Source: JAWOGN01 sp046496815
GTDB taxonomy: Bacteria > Desulfobacterota > DSM-4660 > Desulfatiglandales > Desulfatiglandaceae
Length of the DNA stretch: 26,131 nucleotides
Assembly (NCBI GenBank): GCA_046496815.1
Contig: JAWOGN010000198.1
Coordinates: 1-26,131 of the forward strand
Direction of reading: 5' to 3'
Shown: piece after piece, positions 16,159-22,490 of the stretch
Layout of the letters: each line of letters begins with the position of its first letter
Numbering within the stretch: position 1 is the first letter of the stretch
The notes under the pieces: model-generated
The model's database searches: none
Seen by the model: the letters and a program-made list of their open reading frames with translations, nothing else
What the model was told of the DNA's origin: nothing
Position numbers and translations under genes: made by a program

Positions 16159-17385
16159 TTATCCGTATCGAATGGCCTCAACCGGATTCAATTGTGAGGC
16201 GTGCCACGAAGGGTAAAGAGTCGCCACAAAGGATATGATAACCGCAGCAACGGCAACGGAGCAAACATCCCAGAATTCAACCCTGACCGGTAGCGTGGAA
16301 ATGTAATACACCTCTGCGGGTAAACGGATGAATTTGTATTTGGCCAATAAATGGCAAAGTCCCAATCCGGAAGCAAGACCCGCCAAGGTACCGAGGAGAC
16401 CCACCAGCAGTCCTTGGAGCATAAAGATCGACATGATGCTTTTGGCTGAGGCGCCCATCGCCCTGAGGATTGCAACATCCTTTGTTTTTTCCATGACGAC
16501 CATAACCAGCGTGCTGATAATATTCAGCGCGCCCACCAGCACGATCATCGTTAAAATGACAAACATTGCAAATTTCTCAAGCCTGAGCGCGGAGAAGAGA
16601 CTTCGATTCCTCACTTTCCAATCTTCGGTCCGGAAGCCGTCTCCAAGCGCCGCCTCGATTGATTTTCCAACACGGTCTGACCTGTAGATGTCCTGTACCC
16701 TGACTTCCACGCCCGTAATCCGATTTCCGAGTCCCAAAAATGACTGCGCGACTTCAAGGGATACAAACACCATAGACGCATCGTATTCATACATTCCGGA
16801 ATCAAAAATAGCGGTCACTCGGTATTCCTGGGTGCTGGGCACCCTGCCCAACGGCGTCAATTTTCCCTCAGGCGAGATCAGATGCACCGTGTCTCCGGGG
16901 TAGACGCCGAGCTGTTTTGCCAGTTCGCGCCCGATGATAAGTGAGGGCAATTCGCCCACATCGTTTGTAAGAGAATCAACCGAACCTTCCGTTATCATAC
17001 GTCCGATGTTCAACACCTTGCCCGCCTTTTCCGGGTCTATTCCCCGGAGAATCGCCCCGGAGACATTTCCCGATTTGTTGACCATCACCTGACCGTATAC
17101 GAAGGGCGCTGCAGCCACGGTGCCGTCTACCCGAGACACCTTTTCAACAATTTCTTTATGTTCCGAAAACGCACCCGTGCGATTCAACACCAGCAGATGT
17201 GAGTTTACACCCAGTATCTTCGTCATTAGATCCGCCCTAAAGCCGTTCATTACCGAAAGAACGATCAACAGCGCCATCACACCCACCATCACACCGAGCA
17301 CCGAAATCACAGTTATCACCGAAATGAAGGCTTGCTTGCGCTTCGCCCTCAGATATCTCATGCTGATGAATAGCTCAAGAAACAT
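16159..17385 (-). CDS. Lipoprotein-releasing permease, LolC/LolE family
   Basis: 408 residues with the four-helix FtsX/MacB layout: one membrane helix at about 20-46, a large periplasmic MacB-PCD-like domain (about 50-270), then helices near 272-297, 318-346 and 373-391. The inner-membrane start FISMRYLRAKR and the EKTKDVAILRAMGAS coupling segment are typical of LolC/E. Only one such gene is present, next to lolD. In species with one protein it is thought to act as a homodimer in place of LolC plus LolE (called LolF in some groups), so this is inferred here. It starts 16 bases after the lysS stop, with only a weak ribosome binding site; the ATG at 17361 is an alternative start. Confidence 0.93.
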   Translation of the reverse strand: MFLELFISMRYLRAKRKQAFISVITVISVLGVMVGVMALLIVLSVMNGFRADLMTKILGVNSHLLVLNRTGAFSEHKEIVEKVSRVDGTVAAAPFVYGQVMVNKSGNVSGAILRGIDPEKAGKVLNIGRMITEGSVDSLTNDVGELPSLIIGRELAKQLGVYPGDTVHLISPEGKLTPLGRVPSTQEYRVTAIFDSGMYEYDASMVFVSLEVAQSFLGLGNRITGVEVRVQDIYRSDRVGKSIEAALGDGFRTEDWKVRNRSLFSALRLEKFAMFVILTMIVLVGALNIISTLVMVVMEKTKDVAILRAMGASAKSIMSIFMLQGLLVGLLGTLAGLASGLGLCHLLAKYKFIRLPAEVYYISTLPVRVEFWDVCSVAVAAVIISFVATLYPSWHASQLNPVEAIRYG

Positions 17386-17401
17386 ATCGATAGAAGCCCG
17401 A

Positions 17402-18880
17402 CTACCTGGGTCTCATATGTGGGAATAAAATGACATCCCGGATAGAGGGGGAATCGGTTAACAGCATCACAACCCTGTCAATTCCGATGCCTTCACCCGC
17501 AGTGGGCGGCATTCCATACTCCAAGGCCCTCAGATAATCTTCATCCATGAACTGTGCCTCTTCGTCTCCTGCGTGTCTAAGCGCCACCTGCTGCTCGAAT
17601 CTCTCTCGTTGGTCAACGGGATCGTTTAATTCGCTGAAGCCGTTTGCGATCTCCCTGCCCCCGATAAAAAGTTCGAAACGATCCGTGATTTCGGGATGAT
17701 GATCATTTCTTCGGGAAAGCGGTGATACGTCCGTGGGATACGCGTAAATAAAGGTGGGTCGTATTAAACGGGGTTCCACCAGGTGCTCAAAGAGTTTCGT
17801 CAGAATTTGGCCATGGGTATCTGTTTTAGACAAAATTATTTGATTTGAGCCGGCAAATTGAGCGGCGAGCTCCTTGTCCTGGAAAATCTCCTCTTTCACC
17901 TGACCCAGGTCTCTGAGGGAATCAAATAAAGATGTCCGGGGCCAGGGGCGACTGAAGTCGATGGATGCTCCTTGATATTCAACAACCGGCCGACCGAGGA
18001 CTTGCTCCAAAACGTGTTCGAAAAGCGCTTCCGTCAACGCCATGAGGTCTTCATAGGTCGCATATGCCATGTAGAATTCCGCCATTGTGAACTCCGGATT
18101 ATGTTTTACAGAGATCCCTTCATTTCTAAAATTCCGATTAATCTCAAAAACTCTCTCCAACCCCCCCACGACCAGGCGCTTCAAATAGAGTTCGGGAGCG
18201 ACCCTCAGATAAAGGTTCATGCCAAGGGCATTGTGATAGGTTTTGAAGGGTCTGGCCGTTGCTCCTCCCGGAATGGGTTGCATCATGGGGGTTTCTACTT
18301 CCAGGAAATCTTCCCGGGTAAAGAACTCTCGAACAGCCTGGATGATGCGGCTTCGCGTGACGAACACGTCTTTAACCCGTTCGTTTACAATCAAATCGAC
18401 GTATCGCCGTCGGTACCTTGCTTCTACATCCGTCAGGCCGTGCCACTTCTCAGGCAGCGGCTGCAGCGACTTGGATAGAAGCTTGAGATGCGCCGCCAAA
18501 ACAGTTAATTCCCCGGTCCTTGTTCGAAAAAATGAACCCCTGACACCGATATAATCGCCGATATCCATGAGCTGAAAAATTTCAAATTCCGCGTCGCCCA
18601 CCGTATCCTTCCGGATGTAGGATTGGATCCGTCCGGTCCGGTCCTGAATGTGAATAAAAGCGGCCTTTCCAAAATCCCGCAGCGCCACAATTCTCCCCGC
18701 CATGGAAAACAGGTTGCTTTCGCGCTCCAGGGTTTCAGCGTCCATATTTTCGAACTGATTTCTCGCATCCGATACTGTCATATCCACAGGATAGCCCGCA
18801 GGATAAAGATCTACCCCAAGCGATTTGAGCTTTTCTGCTTTATTGATTCTTTCCTCAGTGACTGAACTGACTCTTTCCAT
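17402..18880 (-). CDS. lysS: Lysyl-tRNA synthetase, class II
   Basis: 492 residues from the ATG at 18880. It charges tRNA-Lys. An N-terminal OB-fold anticodon-binding domain (SMAGRIVALRDFGKAAFIHI region) is followed by the class II core: motif 1 around VETPMMQPIPGGA, motif 2 FRNEGISVKHNPEFTMAE and motif 3 GIGIDRVVML near the end. Length is normal. The frame opens at a TTG at 18901, but GGAAGGG lies 11-17 bases before the ATG and the extra residues are not conserved. It is the first gene of the envelope block, with a promoter 68 bases upstream; co-transcription with the lol genes is inferred from the 16-base gap. Confidence 0.97.
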   Translation of the reverse strand: MERVSSVTEERINKAEKLKSLGVDLYPAGYPVDMTVSDARNQFENMDAETLERESNLFSMAGRIVALRDFGKAAFIHIQDRTGRIQSYIRKDTVGDAEFEIFQLMDIGDYIGVRGSFFRTRTGELTVLAAHLKLLSKSLQPLPEKWHGLTDVEARYRRRYVDLIVNERVKDVFVTRSRIIQAVREFFTREDFLEVETPMMQPIPGGATARPFKTYHNALGMNLYLRVAPELYLKRLVVGGLERVFEINRNFRNEGISVKHNPEFTMAEFYMAYATYEDLMALTEALFEHVLEQVLGRPVVEYQGASIDFSRPWPRTSLFDSLRDLGQVKEEIFQDKELAAQFAGSNQIILSKTDTHGQILTKLFEHLVEPRLIRPTFIYAYPTDVSPLSRRNDHHPEITDRFELFIGGREIANGFSELNDPVDQRERFEQQVALRHAGDEEAQFMDEDYLRALEYGMPPTAGEGIGIDRVVMLLTDSPSIRDVILFPHMRPR

Positions 18881-18947
18881 GATTTCACAAACCCTTCCCA
18901 ATCCGGGATTTTTTCTCGGTAATACCCCAAAAAGAAGCCAAATAGAT

Positions 18948-18976
18948 TTTTTAGTTTAAATGCGTTTTCTAGTCAA
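18948..18976 (-). promoter_or_regulatory. Sigma70 promoter of the lysS-lol-bam-lpx block
   Basis: On the minus strand TTGACT (18976-18971) and TAAAAA (18953-18948) are spaced by exactly 17 bases. Transcription would begin near 18940, about 60 bases before the lysS ATG. The -35 matches the consensus at five of six positions and the -10 at four. It is the only strong promoter match I saw ahead of this 12-gene run. Confidence 0.55.
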
Positions 18977-19080
18977 GGAGAAAGCAGACTTCAGGGGTTT
19001 TCAAACACTTACGAATCGAAGCCGCTTTGATAAAGCCTCTTTTCCATCATCTCTACAGGCTGAAGTGCATCACATTTTTT

Positions 19081-19109
19081 TTGAAAAAACAAACAATCGG
19101 TAGTATAAA
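19081..19109 (+). promoter_or_regulatory. Sigma70 promoter of the unrecognised gene at 19249
   Basis: TTGAAA (19081-19086) and TATAAA (19104-19109) are separated by 17 bases, a near-ideal sigma70 arrangement. The start of transcription would fall near 19116. It is divergent from the lysS promoter, with about 105 bases between the two -35 boxes. It places the first 74 codons of the longest frame (19027-19248) at or before the transcript leader, which supports the later start. Confidence 0.6.
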
Positions 19110-19132
19110 ACTTAACTGTCTTAGGGATTACG

Positions 19133-19218
19133 CGTCCGGGGGGTCGGCAAAAGTGCCGCACCCAAGGCAAGTCCGCGAACTTTTACGGGGCAACCAACCC
19201 TTTCCTTTCCCCCTGACG
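19133..19218 (+). promoter_or_regulatory. Candidate structured 5' leader with competing stems
   Basis: The predicted leader can form a closing stem: CGTC/GACG plus GGGGG/CCCCC (19133-19142 with 19209-19218) with one C-U mismatch. It would enclose a hairpin CGGCA-AAAG-TGCCG (19145-19158) and a weaker one TCCG/CGGG (19172-19175 with 19186-19189). Alternatively the first hairpin grows by pairing GGGT (19141-19144) with ACCC (19160-19163) around one bulged C, which takes G19141-19142 from the closing stem. Mutually exclusive pairings like this are typical of riboswitches and attenuators. It matches no riboswitch class I know. Pairing was done by hand. Confidence 0.35.
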
Positions 19219-19248
19219 AAAAGAACACAACAAGGACCGGAAATCAGA

Positions 19249-20136
19249 TTGAACCGCTCACCTGTTATACTTTTTCCCCATTCCCACCTCACCGCACATG
19301 AGTTGGAAAAAATGCTTTCTCATTTCGACCCCTTGGTCGTCTATCAACCTTGGTTCATGGCGGATCCAATCCCCTCGACCCAAAAGAGATACGCCGATGC
19401 GGTTCACGTTCGTTACCCGCCTTTGCATCTAAAACCTAAACCGGGTTTCAAAGAATTGCTCTCGGAATACCGCGGGTGGATCCGACACAATCAGGACAGG
19501 GGGTATGCAGCCTTTCTGCAAGCGATTCAAAACACCGGGCCTTCTGAAAAAACGCCGTGGGAAATCAGGCTGATGATTCGAAAATTCAATGCGGAGGTTC
19601 ATGATCAGCTGGAAAGCCGCGCCCTTAAATGGCACCTTATTCTCCATCTGGCGCGAGAGATCATAGAGAACCGCCGCGAAGAAGCGGAAATGATCACAGA
19701 GATTCGGAGGAAGGGATCCCCCCTCAAGGCGGCGCTTGGAGAGGAAATTCCGTCGCAAAATCTACTGGATGATCTTCCGCATCTGCCGGCCCATGCCTTC
19801 TTGCAGGAAGGGCAACTTGCTCAGGTCATTGAAGCTTGGTTTGGTCTTTTTGGGGGAACGCTTCCGGATCGCGCACGATTGATCACGATGGACCCTCAGG
19901 TTATGAATTTAATTGCAGAGATTGTGGAAAACAGTTCTCTTATTGACCCCACAACCGTTGTCAAAGCAACCCCAGGGAAACCTGCCGAACGTCAAACACA
20001 CATCATCGAATACCACATCCCCCGGCTTACCAGGCAGGACGGGTCATTAGCTGACGTTGTACTTTCCGGTTTGTCCGAAAAGACGATTGAACTCGTTGAC
20101 GAAACCGGCGACCGGAAACGGAGGAGTGGGAAGTAA
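19249..20136 (+). CDS. Unrecognised protein, about 295 residues
   Basis: I do not recognise this gene. The frame is open from a TTG at 19027, but a strong promoter at 19081-19109 and a structured stretch after it point to a later start. The TTG at 19249 is chosen, with AAGGA 12 bases upstream; it begins LNRSPVILFPHSHL. There is no signal peptide, membrane helix or cysteine cluster. The first 50 residues look like a beta-strand/helix unit (ILFPHSHLT, then DPLVVYQPWFM). The middle, from about 90 to 170, is rich in charged helices. The end has a beta-rich stretch (TQTHIIEYHIPRL-like). It is the only plus-strand gene among envelope genes and shares its control region with lysS. Two weak inverted repeats follow the stop. 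Coding is likely; start and role are open. Confidence 0.65.
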   Translation: MNRSPVILFPHSHLTAHELEKMLSHFDPLVVYQPWFMADPIPSTQKRYADAVHVRYPPLHLKPKPGFKELLSEYRGWIRHNQDRGYAAFLQAIQNTGPSEKTPWEIRLMIRKFNAEVHDQLESRALKWHLILHLAREIIENRREEAEMITEIRRKGSPLKAALGEEIPSQNLLDDLPHLPAHAFLQEGQLAQVIEAWFGLFGGTLPDRARLITMDPQVMNLIAEIVENSSLIDPTTVVKATPGKPAERQTHIIEYHIPRLTRQDGSLADVVLSGLSEKTIELVDETGDRKRRSGK

Positions 20137-20246
20137 AGCTTCCGAGGGTCTTTTCCCTCTCAGAAATCCGATACGGACAATGGATCGCACAGACCAGGCC
20201 AAAAACCATGTTCCACGCCCGACGGATAGGATCCGGCAGCCGATAG

Positions 20247-20272
20247 TAAAACCGACTGCTAATTCAGCGGTT
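20247..20272 (-). terminator. Terminator-like hairpin at the end of the ycaR-lpxK unit
   Basis: On the minus strand AACCG-CTG pairs with CAG-(T)-CGGTT around the loop AATTAG, giving eight base pairs with one bulge, followed by a short T run (GGTTTTAC). The zinc-ribbon stop codon lies in the loop. The T run is short, so efficiency is doubtful. In the other direction it could also serve the convergent plus-strand gene. Confidence 0.35.
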
Positions 20273-20429
20273 TGGCTTCATCAATGAGCATGATGGGGAT
20301 ATCGTCCCTGATTTCGTAAAGTAACTTACAGCTCTCACAGATCAGTCCGTCTTGCGTATCGTTTAAATGGATTTCCCCTTTGCACTTGGGGCATGCGAGG
20401 ATTTCCAACAGTTCTTTGCTGATAGCCAT
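20259..20429 (-). CDS. ycaR: Trm112/YcaR-like zinc-ribbon protein
   Basis: 56 residues from the ATG at 20429, which has AGGGAGAAG just upstream; the frame extends to 20456 but those residues are not conserved. The family (UPF0434/Trm112-like) is a small zinc ribbon. Four cysteines, in CPKC (13, 16) and CESC (31, 34), would bind one zinc ion, and LLEILACPKCKG is the family start. In E. coli ycaR lies directly after lpxK and before kdsB, so its place here, last after lpxK and gmhB, keeps that link with lipopolysaccharide genes. Eukaryotic Trm112 activates methyltransferases; the bacterial role is unsettled. It starts 61 bases after gmhB. Confidence 0.88.
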   Translation of the reverse strand: MAISKELLEILACPKCKGEIHLNDTQDGLICESCKLLYEIRDDIPIMLIDEAKPLN

Positions 20430-20490
20430 ATCGACTTCTCCCTGTAGTGTAACCATTCATATCACGGTTTAACGCCGACCTTTCGTGCGC

Positions 20491-21072
20491 TCAGTTTTCC
20501 CGATTCCTCCGGAGAATCCACTGAACCGCATGGAGAAGGTCTCTGGCGATATAAAGGGGTTTAAACGGGACGGCGGGAAGCACAAAATTTATTTCTCCAA
20601 GGCCATACCCGGTTTGAACCAAGATGCTTTTAAGCCCTGCCCGATGTGCCATTTCGATATCCGAAGAACGATCGCCGACGACGTATGAGGTCTCTCTTTC
20701 GATATCGAAATGAGCAAAGGCCTTCTGAATGAGACCCGTCCGAGGTTTCCTGCAATCGCAGTCCAATCTGTAACCAGGCACCTTGCCGGTTGGGTAATGC
20801 GGACAGAAGAATACGCCGTCAATGTGTGCGTTCTCATTTGCCAGCATGGCCTGCATCCGATCATGAACCTGATGAACAAGCTCTATGGGAAAATAACCGC
20901 GAGCGACCCCGGATTGGTTCGACACAATGATCACCAGGTGCCCATGCGCATTCAGAAGCCTGACGGCTTCCGCTGCCCCGGGCAGGAGGATAAAACGGGC
21001 GATGTGATTTATATAGCCCATCTGTTCATTTACAGTTCCATCGCGGTCTATGAAAACCGCCGGCTTCGCCAT
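20491..21072 (-). CDS. gmhB: D-glycero-D-manno-heptose 1,7-bisphosphate 7-phosphatase GmhB
   Basis: 193 residues, normal length. GmhB removes the 7-phosphate on the way to ADP-heptose, the heptose donor for the LPS inner core. It is a HAD-superfamily enzyme: motif I FIDRDGT (Asp9 and Asp11), motif II SNQSG, and motif IV GDRSSDIEMA with Asp134. The zinc loop of the subfamily is present as Cys90, His92, Cys105 and Cys107 (CPH and CDC). AGGAGG lies upstream of the ATG. A 126-base gap separates it from lpxK. Other heptose genes (gmhA, hldE) are not in the window. A histidinol-phosphatase role is the main alternative in this family, but the lpxK neighbour favours heptose. Confidence 0.92.
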   Translation of the reverse strand: MAKPAVFIDRDGTVNEQMGYINHIARFILLPGAAEAVRLLNAHGHLVIIVSNQSGVARGYFPIELVHQVHDRMQAMLANENAHIDGVFFCPHYPTGKVPGYRLDCDCRKPRTGLIQKAFAHFDIERETSYVVGDRSSDIEMAHRAGLKSILVQTGYGLGEINFVLPAVPFKPLYIARDLLHAVQWILRRNREN

Positions 21073-21198
21073 TTCTTGACCTCCTGAGCGCCTTCACGGT
21101 ACCCTTCAAGAAGTCCGCGGCGCTCTGTGCTGCATGACGCTGAATGCCGAGTCTCTGATCCCTTTTGTTCCCAAACAACGGCGCCATGAGGGTGCGCT

Positions 21199-22296
21199 TC
21201 AGATCTTCCGGTTTGCCGCCCGTCTGATCATCCCATAAAACGCCGCTTGATTTGAAATCAATTCAAACTCGATCGCCAGATAGGCCAGATCAGAACAAGT
21301 GGGGCAAAAGGGAATCATTCGCACCCAGTCTTTTTCGGACGTAAGCAGGTATTCTGCATTCAGTTTGTCTTTCATGTGGATGAGGGCCTGAATCTCATCA
21401 CGCTTAAAGGGGTAATGGTCTCTGTAGCCTTTGAACCAGACCACATTTGCACCCAATTTTATCAAGGTCTCTTTGAGGGCGTCCGGTCTGGCAATGCCTG
21501 CAAAGCCCAACACACGCTTTCCCGCCAAAAAGCCGGGTTCACGCACCTCATTCAGCTGGGGAAATACCAGCTTAACAGGCAAGTGATCTGCTTTGTAAAC
21601 TGGAATTGACGGAAACTGCGCACTGAGAAAACTCAGCGTCCTGTAATTTTCCGATCGACCGACGAAGCGCGTCAGTACGATCCCATGTGCCCTGACCAAT
21701 CGGCCGACCGGCTCCCTCAAGGGTCCCCACGGAAGCAGTCGACCATTACCGAACGGAATTGAGGCATCGATCAATACCAGGTTCAGATCCCGCTTCAGCG
21801 CCAAATGCTGAAATCCATCATCCAACAGGAAGAAGTTTGTTCCGAAATTCTCCAAGGCAAACAAACCCGCCGATAATCGTTTCCTCGATATGACGATTGG
21901 GATACCGGGAAGCTTGCGCGCAAGCAGATACGCCTCATCACCCGTTTCTTGGGGGTTGGCCTTTATGGTCTTATCATCAGAGACCTCCAAGACCCCCGAA
22001 GGGGATTCACCGCCATATCCCCTTGAGAGAATTGCGACTCGATACCCCTCGCTGCGCGCCCACTTGGCCAGCATAGCCACAGCAGGCGTCTTGCCGGTTC
22101 CACCTGCGGTCAAATTTCCGATACTTAAAACGAATCCGGGCAGGGATTTTTCTCGGAATAGTTTTCGTTGATAACCGGACGATCGAAGTTTGACACCCAT
22201 GCCGTACAGCAGCGAAAAAAAAGCCAAAATTGGGGACCAAGGTCGCAGCGATGTTTCTTGATGCAGCTGTGCCCAGTCCGGCCTTAGAAACCCCAT
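21199..22296 (-). CDS. lpxK: Tetraacyldisaccharide 4'-kinase LpxK
   Basis: 365 residues. LpxK phosphorylates the 4' position of the lipid A disaccharide made by LpxB, giving lipid IVA. One hydrophobic N-terminal helix (about 21-38) anchors it to the inner membrane. The P-loop is SIGNLTAGGTGKTP (58-71); TGDEAYLLA holds the likely catalytic Asp120, and LLDDGFQH follows at 157-164. Length is close to E. coli LpxK (328) plus a modest C-terminal extension. The ATG at 22296 has GAGGA about 10 bases upstream. It follows ntrY with a 194-base gap, unusual in so tight a region, in which I find no convincing gene. Confidence 0.96.
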   Translation of the reverse strand: MGFLRPDWAQLHQETSLRPWSPILAFFSLLYGMGVKLRSSGYQRKLFREKSLPGFVLSIGNLTAGGTGKTPAVAMLAKWARSEGYRVAILSRGYGGESPSGVLEVSDDKTIKANPQETGDEAYLLARKLPGIPIVISRKRLSAGLFALENFGTNFFLLDDGFQHLALKRDLNLVLIDASIPFGNGRLLPWGPLREPVGRLVRAHGIVLTRFVGRSENYRTLSFLSAQFPSIPVYKADHLPVKLVFPQLNEVREPGFLAGKRVLGFAGIARPDALKETLIKLGANVVWFKGYRDHYPFKRDEIQALIHMKDKLNAEYLLTSEKDWVRMIPFCPTCSDLAYLAIEFELISNQAAFYGMIRRAANRKI

Positions 22297-22490
22297 GAAT
22301 CAAGATCCTCAGCGCTCGCGAATGCAATCAACAACACCCTCGCAATAGGGCTTTTCATTCGTCCCGGGTTTCCGCACCCATATCTGCCAACGGCCGGCCA
22401 TGCGCCGGTTTCGGCATGCGATATATGCCCTGTGCCCTCCACCTTGGCTGAATGGGCCTTTTTCTGATACGCAACATAAAGCATTGTTTT

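Noticed and set aside
19027..19248. The upstream 74 codons as part of the unknown protein
   Set aside because: The TTG at 19027 has no ribosome binding site, and a strong promoter with a following structured stretch lies inside this segment.
21026..21187. A 53-codon minus-strand frame between lpxK and gmhB, starting 12 bases after the lpxK stop
   Set aside because: It has no clear ribosome binding site, runs well into gmhB, and its end (arginine- and proline-rich) does not look like a protein.
22284..22484. A 66-residue minus-strand frame in the ntrY-lpxK gap
   Set aside because: No ribosome binding site, no recognisable motif, and it overlaps the lpxK start. The gap is better left as non-coding, although its 194 bases are unexplained.
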